Shown here in pieces: positions 40,561 through 49,826 of a stretch of 64,000 nt of DNA. Made by a program: the position numbers and the translations under genes. Positions within the stretch are counted from its first letter, which is position 1. Each line of letters starts with the position of its first letter. The DNA is from Lachnospiraceae bacterium. GTDB lineage: Bacteria > Bacillota > Clostridia > Lachnospirales > Lachnospiraceae. The DNA lies in assembly GCA_017387565.1 (NCBI GenBank), contig JAFOEY010000033.1, positions 25,208 to 89,207 of the forward strand. Reading direction: 5' to 3'. The notes below the pieces were generated by a model. The model was given only the letters and a program-made list of their open reading frames with translations. It made no database searches and was not told the origin of the DNA.

Positions 40561-41817
40561 TCAGCTTAGAATCCCGTATTTTTCACACACCTGATGAAAC
40601 TGCTTTTCCATCTTATGATTCATCTTCAATATTTCATCTGATTCATAATTTACTTTCTGCAAAATATCATCATATGACACAATCATAGGCTCCACAATCT
40701 GTTTGGTAAAGTGATTTAAAGATACTTCTTTCCGAAGTGTGGAAATCGCATCATCTTTTTCCGAAATCTGCTTATAGGCACGCTCATTTATAAGCGCAGT
40801 CACAGTATCTGCCACCTGTAAAATCTTCATGGGAAGTGTCATATCATTTTCTTTTAAGCCCCTTGGATATCCGCTTCCATCCATCCTTTCATGATGCGCA
40901 AGCGCAATCCCTAAAACTTCTTCATCCAGTTTGTTTTTTAAAATTTTTTCGGAAATATCAACATGTGTTCTCATAAGAACAGTCTCTTCCTCTGTCAAAG
41001 AACGTCTGGCATCGATTATCTCACTCGGGATTGCAAGCATTCCCAAATCATGTAGCAGCGCGCCGTAATATAATTTTTCAGTGGTCTTTTCATCCAGAAA
41101 CAACCGCTTTGCAAGTTCTTCACATATGCATACGCATGTAACACTGTCCACCACCTGATTTTGAGAGCGAAATCCCAGACAATACATGAGCATTTCCATG
41201 TATTTCTTTTTCTCCTCATTGGTAAACATGATGTAATCCATCAGATGATCGAGTTCTTTCTCAAATTCCTCACTGTCGATCTTTTCAAAAATATGATGTT
41301 TTTCCTCAGCTCTTTGAAGCAGTTCCAACGAAGAAGAAGAGAATTTGATATCACGGAACTTTTCAAACAGGGAAAGTTCAAATTTTTCTCCCAAAGTCTT
41401 CCGGTAAATATCTACTTTCTCTGCCAGTGAAAGCAGCTCGGTTTCTTTGGCATACGCAAACGGCATCTTCTTCAATTTGGAAGCATCCAGATGATGATAC
41501 AGCAGTACTTTGGACCGTTCCGAGATCGGCGATAAATACTTAAAAAACAGATATCCGTATACCGAATGCGGCATGACATTTTTTAATTCATAATGAATAA
41601 ATTCATCTGAAAGATTGGTTTTATACGCACCAATATCATGCAGCGTACCGAGCATAGCCCATTCTGCCAGTTCAAATTTTTCATAGCCGCCACTTTCTAA
41701 TAACAGCTTATAAAATATGTATCCGGTCCTGGAACCGTGTTTCATGATTTCTCTATCAATGAGTTTGAGTGTATCTCTCGTTAAAAGAAATATATTTTTA
41801 CTACTGATAAAATCCAT
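40561..41817 (-). CDS. HD-GYP protein with a second, N-terminal HD-type domain
   Basis: 418 aa with no membrane helix. The C-terminal half is a standard HD-GYP phosphodiesterase (about 205-400): LLHDLGMLAIP, LMRTHVDISEKI, AHHERMDGSGYPRGL and ILQVADTVTALI. The N-terminal half (about 20-180) keeps an HD-like pattern, LGTLHDIGAYKTN, PHSVYGYLFF and LLYHHLD, without the GYP part. HD-GYP domains hydrolyse c-di-GMP to GMP, so it opposes the two GGDEF proteins at 22516 and 27217. The extra half may bind metal or regulate. GGAGGAAA precedes the ATG; 14 nt after the GNAT gene start region, the two being adjacent. Confidence 0.9.
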   Translation of the reverse strand: MDFISSKNIFLLTRDTLKLIDREIMKHGSRTGYIFYKLLLESGGYEKFELAEWAMLGTLHDIGAYKTNLSDEFIHYELKNVMPHSVYGYLFFKYLSPISERSKVLLYHHLDASKLKKMPFAYAKETELLSLAEKVDIYRKTLGEKFELSLFEKFRDIKFSSSSLELLQRAEEKHHIFEKIDSEEFEKELDHLMDYIMFTNEEKKKYMEMLMYCLGFRSQNQVVDSVTCVCICEELAKRLFLDEKTTEKLYYGALLHDLGMLAIPSEIIDARRSLTEEETVLMRTHVDISEKILKNKLDEEVLGIALAHHERMDGSGYPRGLKENDMTLPMKILQVADTVTALINERAYKQISEKDDAISTLRKEVSLNHFTKQIVEPMIVSYDDILQKVNYESDEILKMNHKMEKQFHQVCEKYGILS

Positions 41818-41831
41818 ACCTTTTCCTCCGG

Positions 41832-42308
41832 TTAAAAAATCCAGGACATAGGGGTAAAACTGATCCCATCTTTTAACTGTTGAATATTTGTATCTACAAA
41901 ACCGACTTTATGATAAAATCCTACAGCATAAGGGGAAGAATGAACAGTCAGCCGATATCCGCCAATACTTTTTTCAAAATCTTTCAGCGCCTCTATAAGT
42001 TTCCGGCCAATTCCGTTTTTGTGATAGTTTTCATCGACAAACAGCAAAGACACATGTTCTTTGTCGCGCAGGGAGGCGACACCAATTAACTGTCCTCTGT
42101 AAAATGCTCCGTATACTTTATATTCTCCAGCCAAAAACATACGGCGAAGGGTCTGATCCGTAATGAAATCCCTGAAATTTTGAATTCCCTCGGCAGAATA
42201 CACATTTCCTTCAAACTTCAGGAACGTCCTCCATGCCAGCCCCATCGCATCTTCCCATTCATTATTTTCAATCGGTCTTATTTCCACACTTTGACTTCCG
42301 ATATCCAT
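41832..42308 (-). CDS. GNAT-family N-acetyltransferase
   Basis: 158 aa, one GNAT domain: acetyl-CoA loop NYHKNGIGRKLIEALKDF (the Q/R-x-x-G-x-G/A form reads HKNGIGRK), strand YRLTVHSSPYAVGFYHKVGF. It transfers acetyl from acetyl-CoA to an unknown amine. GAGGATAAC precedes the ATG. It is followed after 14 nt by the HD-GYP gene and probably shares its transcript. Confidence 0.9.
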   Translation of the reverse strand: MDIGSQSVEIRPIENNEWEDAMGLAWRTFLKFEGNVYSAEGIQNFRDFITDQTLRRMFLAGEYKVYGAFYRGQLIGVASLRDKEHVSLLFVDENYHKNGIGRKLIEALKDFEKSIGGYRLTVHSSPYAVGFYHKVGFVDTNIQQLKDGISFTPMSWIF

Positions 42309-42384
42309 GTTATCCTCTGTAAGAAAAATTTGCCAATCTTTTTCTCCCTATTTACAATTGTGTTTTAAGGGAGTTGTTTTTTCA

Positions 42385-43362
42385 TTATACCACTTTATTT
42401 GTCAACGGCAAATTGTTTTCTATAGCATAAGCATTTTCCAATGTCTGCAAAGCAATTGCATCCATAGCTTCCTTTGTAAAAAATCCCATATGAGAAGTAA
42501 TTAATACATTGGGAAACGTCATCAGTCTTGCCAAAACTTCATCCATTACAATATTTGTCGAGCAGTCCTCATAAAAAATGCCCTCTTCCTCTTCATAGAC
42601 ATCCAGACCGACACCACCGAATTTTCCTGCTATCAGTCCTTCAATCAAAGCTTCCGAATCAATCAGTGAACCTCTGGAAGTATTCACCAAATAAACCCCG
42701 TCTTTCATCTTTTCGATGCTGCGTTTATTAATCAGATGTTTTGTTTCTTTTGTCAGGGGACAGTGCAGGGAAATCACATCGGATTGAGCAAACAACTCAT
42801 CCAATGGTACATATTCAACAGGCAGTTTTTCATTTGGATAAGGATCATATGCCAAGACATCCATTCCAAATCCTTTCAATATGCGAATCATTGCCTGTCC
42901 GATTTTTCCTGTTCCGATGACTCCGGCCGTTTTATGAAACAAATCAGTACCCATAAACCCGTTGATATTCATATTAAAATCCCTTGTTCTGTAAAAAGCC
43001 TTGTGAATACAGCGGTTTACGGACAGCAAAAGACCGGTCGCATATTCAGCCACCGCTTCCGGAGAATATCCGGGTACACGTAACACCGGAATTTTATCCT
43101 TTGCAGCTTTGATGTCAACATGATTAAATCCGGCACTGCGCAATAAGATTGCTTTTATTTTCATCTCATACAATTGGTCGATCATAGCTGCATCCACATG
43201 ATCATTTACAAAAATACATATCGCATCATATCCTTTTGCCAGGAATACAGTTTCCGGATTACAGGGCACATCAATAAAATGAATCAAAAAACCATACTCC
43301 TTTGCCATAGGTTCGAATTTGGCACGGTCGTATGGTTTTGTTCCGTAAAATGCAATTTTCAT
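42385..43362 (-). CDS. D-lactate dehydrogenase (2-hydroxyacid dehydrogenase family)
   Basis: 325 aa. NAD-binding GVIGTGKIGQAMI, catalytic Arg in VNTSRGSLIDSEAL, Glu in LDVYEEEEGIFYEDCS and His in ITSHMGFFTKEAM. The GIFYEDCS-type segment after the Glu is a mark of D-lactate dehydrogenase rather than glyoxylate or phosphoglycerate enzymes. It reduces pyruvate to D-lactate, regenerating NAD in fermentation. The start at 43362 has AGAGAGGAT 9 nt upstream; a longer frame to 43473 has none. Single gene. Confidence 0.93.
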   Translation of the reverse strand: MKIAFYGTKPYDRAKFEPMAKEYGFLIHFIDVPCNPETVFLAKGYDAICIFVNDHVDAAMIDQLYEMKIKAILLRSAGFNHVDIKAAKDKIPVLRVPGYSPEAVAEYATGLLLSVNRCIHKAFYRTRDFNMNINGFMGTDLFHKTAGVIGTGKIGQAMIRILKGFGMDVLAYDPYPNEKLPVEYVPLDELFAQSDVISLHCPLTKETKHLINKRSIEKMKDGVYLVNTSRGSLIDSEALIEGLIAGKFGGVGLDVYEEEEGIFYEDCSTNIVMDEVLARLMTFPNVLITSHMGFFTKEAMDAIALQTLENAYAIENNLPLTNKVV

Positions 43363-43538
43363 AGCTAATATCCTCTCTTTCATAAACAAGTGCCGTATTT
43401 TGCATTTCCCATCATTGTCTGGTGCACATCTGTCAAAACACGGAATCAATATACTAACTATGATTATTCTCACATTTTACTTTAAATATTCTGTTTTTAG
43501 TATCATGGAGGGCAAAATAAAATAGTTATTTTACCGGG

Positions 43539-44423
43539 CTATTGAAAAAAGCCCTTAAAGAATTCCACAATCGAATTCATTACCTGCCCAAGTCCTGTCA
43601 AAAAGCTTTCATCCGTCGCTTTATTTAATAGCTCATCCCCAAACTTGTCATATAAATCTGCTGCCTGATCTAACAGCATATTAGGGTCTAGTCCAAGTTT
43701 TTTGATTTTCAACATAAAATCAACTATTTGCTGCTCTTCACCATCTTCCAAAGATACACCGAATTTTTCTTCACCTTCTTTAATGGCTTTACGGATATCA
43801 TCCTCTGTTTCCAGTTCTCCGGCTGCAAGTTTTGCTTTGATATACGCAATCAAAGCTTCCACTTCCTCATCACTGGCGCTTTTTGTTACCAGCTCTCCGG
43901 TTGTAATCAGCTCATTCATGGCCGTATCCAAAATTTCATCCGAAACAGGCTCTCCCGATACCTGCTCATATGCTTTTATGGCACCAATCAATCCGGCTGT
44001 TCCGGAAATCTGTGTGGGACCAACTACCATAATATCCGCATTTTCCACACCTGCGGTCAAAAGGGCATTGCGATACATACCGGTCGTGCAGTAATTGATA
44101 TTCTGTGTGGTTACCACAACTCCGTGTCCTTCTTCTGCCGGTGTTACCATAACACTGGATAATGCTCTCGTACCAATCACGGAAGGATCTACATAGGAAT
44201 CCAGATATTTGTGCTCATCCTGATTAGTTATTGTAATAACCGTGTAGTTAGAAAGCTCTTCCTCAGAAACACCCATCATGGATAAAACGCTTGCCTTCTG
44301 TTCTGCCGAAAGATCTGCTCCCAAAGCAATAACACCCTTATCTGCTCCTTCGGCACATACAGTCATACCCCATAAAAACGTACAAAGCAATGTACCCAAT
44401 AAGTAACGAAACCATTTTTTCAT
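43539..44423 (-). CDS. DUF1002 secreted protein
   Basis: 294 aa. Signal peptide (about 1-25, cleavage near VCAEG) and one DUF1002 domain: VIALGADLSAEQKASVLSMMG at its start, then TNQDEHKYLD and VTTQNINYCTTGMYRNALLTAG. The family is common in Firmicutes and of unknown function; it is exported and soluble. AGGAGG lies upstream. A hairpin GGGCT / TTTTTCAAT / AGCCC overlaps the stop codon and may form part of a terminator with the following AT-rich stretch. Confidence 0.88.
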   Translation of the reverse strand: MKKWFRYLLGTLLCTFLWGMTVCAEGADKGVIALGADLSAEQKASVLSMMGVSEEELSNYTVITITNQDEHKYLDSYVDPSVIGTRALSSVMVTPAEEGHGVVVTTQNINYCTTGMYRNALLTAGVENADIMVVGPTQISGTAGLIGAIKAYEQVSGEPVSDEILDTAMNELITTGELVTKSASDEEVEALIAYIKAKLAAGELETEDDIRKAIKEGEEKFGVSLEDGEEQQIVDFMLKIKKLGLDPNMLLDQAADLYDKFGDELLNKATDESFLTGLGQVMNSIVEFFKGFFQ

Positions 44424-44515
44424 AAGTCATTCCTCCTAAAGAATATTGTAAAAGATATCCCTCATAAACGAATTCCATCAGCAAGTGACGAAAATAACTT
44501 TTGTCACTCACATCA

Positions 44516-45445
44516 TTATATATATTTCTGCAGCCAATTACAAATTTCTGCAAAAACAAGGTCTTTTTCCGGCTCAAACAGAATTTCATGACGCGCATTG
44601 TCATATAATTTTAATTCTGTATTTGCAATTCCCAACTGTTGAAACTGTCTGTATACCTGCATAACTCCTTTGCCATAATTGCCCACCGGATCTTCCTTTC
44701 CGGCCATCAGTAAGATTGGCAAGTCCTTGGGAACACGTTTCAAAAAAGACATTTTATTTAGATTGGCTGACAATTGAAATATCGTATCAAAACCATTCAC
44801 GGTAAATAAAAATCCGCACTGTGGATCATTCATATATTCATCAACTACTTTTTCATCGATGTTAATCCAGTCAAAGCAGGTTCTTTTTTCCGTGCGCTTA
44901 TTATAGGAACCAAAAACCAGCCGGTCAATAAAAGCACTTTTTTCCCGGCTTTTTCCACATAATTTAAACAATCCGGAAACCAGTCTTGCCATATTCACCA
45001 TAACAGGACCGTTATTGGCGGTTCCACAGAGAATAACTCCGTCAATTCCTTGTCCGAAATGAATCAGATAATTACGCAAAATCAAGGATCCCATACTGTG
45101 TCCAAGCATAAAATAGGGCAGATTTTTTTCTTTTTTCTGCATGTTTTCCTTTAGCCTGTGCTCATCCGAAACTAAAACAGCAGCCGCATTTTTTTCACAA
45201 AAATAGCCGTAATCTCCATATTCTTTTGCACTTCTCCCGTGTCCGAGATGATCATCTCCCACTACGATATAACCTTTTTGTGCCATATGGCATGCAAATT
45301 CATCATATCTTTCGATATGCTCGGCCATTCCGTGGATAAGCTGTAATATGGCAATCGGAGAAACTTCATCCGACTGCCATTTTGTTGCATAAATAGTATG
45401 AATCCCGTCTTTTGACGGAAAAGAAAATGTGGTCTTATTTACCAT
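44516..45445 (-). CDS. Alpha/beta hydrolase (serine aminopeptidase S33, monoacylglycerol-lipase-like)
   Basis: 309 aa. LIHGMAEHIERYDEFA oxyanion region with the HGMAEH typical of lysophospholipase/monoacylglycerol lipase, nucleophile elbow LGHSMGSLI (Ser), and a late catalytic His in YDNARHEILFE with an Asp in GKEDPVG. It likely cleaves an ester such as a lysolipid or monoglyceride; substrate unknown. AAAGGATT precedes the ATG. Follows metG by 26 nt on the same strand, so it may be co-transcribed. Confidence 0.9.
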   Translation of the reverse strand: MVNKTTFSFPSKDGIHTIYATKWQSDEVSPIAILQLIHGMAEHIERYDEFACHMAQKGYIVVGDDHLGHGRSAKEYGDYGYFCEKNAAAVLVSDEHRLKENMQKKEKNLPYFMLGHSMGSLILRNYLIHFGQGIDGVILCGTANNGPVMVNMARLVSGLFKLCGKSREKSAFIDRLVFGSYNKRTEKRTCFDWINIDEKVVDEYMNDPQCGFLFTVNGFDTIFQLSANLNKMSFLKRVPKDLPILLMAGKEDPVGNYGKGVMQVYRQFQQLGIANTELKLYDNARHEILFEPEKDLVFAEICNWLQKYI

Positions 45446-45471
45446 AATAATCCTTTCGCAAGATCTTTGTG

Positions 45472-47460
45472 TCAGCAGATTTCGGCTCCTGCAGGCATGG
45501 GCTTTTCAGGCGTTACCAATGCAAGATTACCATCTGCATCTTCCGCACACAAAAGCATTCCTTCCGATAATACGCCCGCAAGCTTGGCAGGTTTTAAATT
45601 GACTAATACCATAACCTGTTTTCCCACCATTTCCTCGGGAGTATAATAAGCCTTAATTCCGGAAACGATCTGTTTAACCTGGCTTCCCACCTGTACCTGG
45701 GAGCACAACAGCTTTTTGCTCTTTGGAACCGCCTCACAGGAAATGATTTTTCCTACCTGGAACTGCATCTTTCCAAAATCGTCAAATGTAATTTCCGGTT
45801 TCGCTTCAATATCAATCACGTCTTCCGCTTTTTCTTCCGGTTCATCCACAATTCCTGCTGCGGCTTTTCTTTCCGCAAACATAGCTTCCGCTTTTTCCAA
45901 TACTTCATTGACATCCAGTCTTGCAAACAGAATTTCGGGAGCATCGGTCACTTTATTTCCATCCGGATATAAACCGAATTTCTCAATATCATCAAAGCTT
46001 CGAAGCTTAGTATTTAACTGTGCTGCAATCTTAGCTGCGGTATCGGGCATAAAGGGCTCCAATAAAGAAGCGCCAATGACAATGCTTTCCACCAGATTAT
46101 ATAAAACAGTAGAAAGTCTGTCTTTTTTTGCCTCATCCTTGGCAAGTACCCAAGGTGTCGTCTCATCAATATACTTGTTGCAGCGTTTGAAGGTTGTAAA
46201 AATTTCTGAAATTGCATCTGCAACCCGCAGATCATCCATCTTACGTAAGACTCTCTTGTAAGTGTCTGTGACAACAGCTTTTAAATCATCATCAAAAGCT
46301 TTCTGCTCTGCATCGGCACTTTCACCTTTGTTGGAAATCACACCGCCAAAATATTTATTGCTCATGGAAATGGTACGGTTTACCAGATTGCCCAATGTAT
46401 TTGCCAGATCGGAATTTAATCTTTCCACCATCAGTTCCCAGGTAATGACACCATCATTTTCAAAAGGCATCTCATGGAGGACAAAATATCTGACAGCATC
46501 CACACCGAAGAAATCAACTAAATCCTCTGCATAAATAACATTTCCTTTGGATTTACTCATTTTTCCGTCGCCCTGCAATAACCAGGGATGTCCGAATACC
46601 TGTTTCGGAAGCGGCTCACCCAAAGCCATTAAGAAAATCGGCCAATAAATGGTATGGAAACGAATAATATCCTTTCCGATTAAGTGAAGATCGGCAGGCC
46701 ATAATTTCTGATACTGCTCTGAACTGTTACCGTCTGCATCATAACCGATACCGGTAATATAGTTTGTCAAAGCATCCAGCCATACGTAAACGACATGTTT
46801 ATCATCGAAATCTACCGGAATGCCCCATTTGAAAGAGGTTCTGGAAACACATAAATCCTGCAGACCCGGCAAAAGGAAATTGTTCATCATTTCATTTTTA
46901 CGACTTACCGGCTGGATAAATTCCGGGTGTGTATTGATATGCTCAATCAAGCGATCTGCATACTTACTCATTTTAAAGAAGTAAGCTTCCTCTTTTGCAG
47001 GCTTTACTTCACGTCCGCAGTCGGGACATTTTCCGTCTACTAACTGTGACTCGGTCCAAAATGATTCACAGGGTGTACAGTACAGACCTTCATAAGCTCC
47101 TTTATATATATCACCCTGATCATACAATCTTTTAAAAATCTTTTGTACCTGCTTTTCATGAGGCACATCCGTGGTACGGATAAATTTATCATAAGAAGTA
47201 TTTAACATATCGCAGATATCACGAATCTGACCCGCAACATGATCGACAAATTCCTTGGGTGTAATGCCTGCTTCTTCGGCTTTTAATTCGATTTTCTGAC
47301 CATGCTCATCCGTTCCGGTCTGGAAAAACACATCATATCCGTCTTTTCTTTTAAAACGGGCAATACTGTCTGCCAATACAATTTCATAACTGTTTCCGAT
47401 ATGCGGTTTACCGGATGTATAGGCAATCGCCGTCGTAATATAATACTTTCCTTTATTCAT
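45472..47460 (-). CDS. metG: Methionyl-tRNA synthetase
   Basis: 662 aa. Class I synthetase with HIGH-type GKPHIGNSYE, zinc knuckle CTPCESF...CPDCGRE, KMSKS in DGKMSKSKGNVI, anticodon-binding helices and a C-terminal tRNA-binding OB domain (about 560-662, QVGKIISCEAV, VNLKPAKLAGVLSEGM). It charges initiator and elongator tRNA-Met. AGGAGG site. I looked for a T-box in the 295 nt upstream and saw none. Followed closely by the hydrolase gene. Confidence 0.97.
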   Translation of the reverse strand: MNKGKYYITTAIAYTSGKPHIGNSYEIVLADSIARFKRKDGYDVFFQTGTDEHGQKIELKAEEAGITPKEFVDHVAGQIRDICDMLNTSYDKFIRTTDVPHEKQVQKIFKRLYDQGDIYKGAYEGLYCTPCESFWTESQLVDGKCPDCGREVKPAKEEAYFFKMSKYADRLIEHINTHPEFIQPVSRKNEMMNNFLLPGLQDLCVSRTSFKWGIPVDFDDKHVVYVWLDALTNYITGIGYDADGNSSEQYQKLWPADLHLIGKDIIRFHTIYWPIFLMALGEPLPKQVFGHPWLLQGDGKMSKSKGNVIYAEDLVDFFGVDAVRYFVLHEMPFENDGVITWELMVERLNSDLANTLGNLVNRTISMSNKYFGGVISNKGESADAEQKAFDDDLKAVVTDTYKRVLRKMDDLRVADAISEIFTTFKRCNKYIDETTPWVLAKDEAKKDRLSTVLYNLVESIVIGASLLEPFMPDTAAKIAAQLNTKLRSFDDIEKFGLYPDGNKVTDAPEILFARLDVNEVLEKAEAMFAERKAAAGIVDEPEEKAEDVIDIEAKPEITFDDFGKMQFQVGKIISCEAVPKSKKLLCSQVQVGSQVKQIVSGIKAYYTPEEMVGKQVMVLVNLKPAKLAGVLSEGMLLCAEDADGNLALVTPEKPMPAGAEIC

Positions 47461-47755
47461 CGGTTTTACTCCTCCTATAGTAACATTTTCTCCCAGATTT
47501 ATCCCCTGTATTTATCTTCCGGATTCATCGGAAGCTTTACAAGATTCCAACACTTTTGTTTCCTTCTTTGAAATGGGAAGAAAATGAATATTTTCTCACG
47601 TTTCAGACTATCACATCATGCTTTTTGTGTCAAATAAACACAGGCTTTGAAGGATATGTTTTTCATGTTTTTCATCACATGTTTTTATCACATTGGGCAT
47701 TTTTTTCATTGGTCTGACATAAACATACTATGTATCAATATCTCCGGTGATTCCT

Positions 47756-49570
47756 ATGAAAAAAAAGGCTACCCTTATTTGGGTTATTATTCTGGCAATT
47801 GTTTGCAGTTTCTCCTGTATCATACTTTATAAAGTGGAGTATCCCGGAAGAACACTCCGCCAAATTGCACAAAACCGCCTGCTTTCCCAGTCTGAAGAAA
47901 ATTCTCTTCTCGCCCATTTTACCTATCGCTATCCGGATAAAGCCGGTCTTTCCAAAGAAATTCGCATGCCTGTATATGATAAAGCACAGACAGCTCTTTG
48001 TATAGAGAAAGACAAAGAAGATCTGGATACATTGAATCATCTGGATTTTTCTCATAGTACTCATAGTCTGTCCAAAACAACAATATGTCATTCATTGATG
48101 TTTTCTTTAAAACACAGTATTCAATTATCCTCTTTTCCTTATTTTGAAGAGCCTTTTACCCCATATAGCGGAGTTCAGAATGAATTACCAATTTTATTGA
48201 CAGAATATTCGTTTGAAAAAGAAGAAGATGTCAAAAACTATCTGCAAATCCTTGCTCTGCTCCCCGAATACCTGGAAGGCTTGTGCCAATATGAAACGGA
48301 AAAAGCGGCTGCCGGATTGTTTATGAGTGATTTTGCAGCAGACTGTGTTATCAACACATTGGATGATTTCTGCAACATGCCGGATTCCGAAAACATCTAT
48401 CTGACAACCTTTGAGAGCAGGCTGAAAGAATTATATAAAAAACGAAAAATATCCAAAAAAGAGTATGCCTATTATTTAAACGAAAACGAACGCCTGATTA
48501 AAACCGTACTTTTTCCGGCATATCAGAAAACCGGAGATTCTCTGACTTTGCTGAAAGCAGGAGATAAATCGACCCCAAAGGGGCTTTGTTACTATCCGGA
48601 CGGAAAACAGTATTATGAGACTTTGGTCTGCTCCGTTTTGGGAGAAGACCTTCCCATAACAGCATTAAAAAATGCTTTTTGCAGACAATTACAGGCAGAT
48701 TATGTAGAACTGAATGCGTTATTGCAAAGTCATACCGACTATTTTATCGACATCATGGGAAAAGAGGATCAGTACGATCCACTGCTTTCCTTAAGCCCCG
48801 AAGAATGTGTCCGTATGTTACAACAGCTCATGGGAGAGGACTTCGGCACTTTGAATACGGATGATTATCCTTATGAAATTAAAAGCGTCGAATCCGTGAT
48901 GGAAAGCTATACCAATCCCGCCTACTATTTTACTCCGCCTGCCGATGATACTGCTCATAATGTGATATACATAAATCATGCACAAACACCGGAAGGATTA
49001 TCCTTATTTACAACACTGGCTCACGAAGGTTTTCCGGGGCACCTGTATCAATCGGTTACTTGTGCCCACACATTGTCTTCCTTCAGTCTCCCCTCCCTAT
49101 CCGGCATTACATATTACGGCGGATACCTGGAAGGCTATGCAACCTATATAGAATTTCTTTCCTATGATTATGCCAAGCAGGCTGCTGCCAGACTGGCTTT
49201 AAACGATCAGTCCTCTTATTACTACGACTATTTGATGTATCAGAGACGAATTTGCATAAACCTCTTTTCCATTCTGGATATTATGATCCATTATGAAGGC
49301 GCCGGATGTGATGATATCGCACCATTTTTACGTCGTATCGGTATCACGGACGAACAGAATATTGCCAACATCTATCATTATATTGCCACCGAGCCGGCAA
49401 CTTACGTCAAATATTTTGGTGGATATCTCAAAATTCTGGAATGCAAAAACCTTGCCAAAGATGTCTGGGGAGAACGCTACAACGATCAGGATTTTCATGC
49501 AACCCTGCTAAAATACGGTCCGGTCGACTTTTTCTCCTTAAAAAACGCAATCAAGGCAGAAATTCCTTAA
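47756..49570 (+). CDS. DUF885 family membrane-anchored protein (putative metallopeptidase)
   Basis: 604 aa. One N-terminal signal anchor (about 3-25) and a large DUF885 domain with the family's zinc-like motif AHEGFPGHLYQS (HExxxxH-type) and a later Glu/Tyr-rich helix YYGGYLEGYATYIEF. Related proteins act as metallo-carboxypeptidases or dipeptidases, so an extracytoplasmic peptidase is likely but the substrate is unknown. The ATG at 47756 has GGTG 6 nt before it; a GTG at 47747 is the alternative. Plus-strand single gene ending 12 nt before a fold-back repeat. Confidence 0.88.
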   Translation: MKKKATLIWVIILAIVCSFSCIILYKVEYPGRTLRQIAQNRLLSQSEENSLLAHFTYRYPDKAGLSKEIRMPVYDKAQTALCIEKDKEDLDTLNHLDFSHSTHSLSKTTICHSLMFSLKHSIQLSSFPYFEEPFTPYSGVQNELPILLTEYSFEKEEDVKNYLQILALLPEYLEGLCQYETEKAAAGLFMSDFAADCVINTLDDFCNMPDSENIYLTTFESRLKELYKKRKISKKEYAYYLNENERLIKTVLFPAYQKTGDSLTLLKAGDKSTPKGLCYYPDGKQYYETLVCSVLGEDLPITALKNAFCRQLQADYVELNALLQSHTDYFIDIMGKEDQYDPLLSLSPEECVRMLQQLMGEDFGTLNTDDYPYEIKSVESVMESYTNPAYYFTPPADDTAHNVIYINHAQTPEGLSLFTTLAHEGFPGHLYQSVTCAHTLSSFSLPSLSGITYYGGYLEGYATYIEFLSYDYAKQAAARLALNDQSSYYYDYLMYQRRICINLFSILDIMIHYEGAGCDDIAPFLRRIGITDEQNIANIYHYIATEPATYVKYFGGYLKILECKNLAKDVWGERYNDQDFHATLLKYGPVDFFSLKNAIKAEIP

Positions 49571-49582
49571 ATACTTTCTTAT

Positions 49583-49808
49583 TTGGATTTGTGTTCCCAA
49601 TATATATCTTTGCCGCCGGCTTTTACGAGGTTTTGTGCCATTCTTAGCGGCATGGCGAACAAAAGGAGATGCCCGGTTTCAACTGTCTGAAGACGAAGTC
49701 TGAGTTTTGAAACCGGGCATTAATAATACTTTTGTGAGCATGCCGCTTAGAAAGGCTAAAAACCGAAGTACGAGGCGGCAAAGATATATATTGGGAACAC
49801 AAATCCAA
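49583..49808. repeat. 226-bp fold-back repeat (copy C)
   Basis: Outer perfect inverted arms of 35 bp (starting TTGGATTTGTGTTCCCAATA and ending in the complement), an imperfect inner stem and the same GCCCGGTTTCAA / TTGAAACCGGGC core as the 35711 copy. It lies between the converging DUF885 (+) and NdpA-like (-) genes, 12 and 18 nt from their stops, so it is probably also their transcription terminator. Confidence 0.93.
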
Positions 49809-49826
49809 GAAGGGGAAATTTATATA

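Noticed and set aside
47461-47755. T-box leader for metG
   Set aside because: No AGGGTGGNACCGCG-type box or specifier stem was seen on the minus strand, and no clear terminator hairpin.
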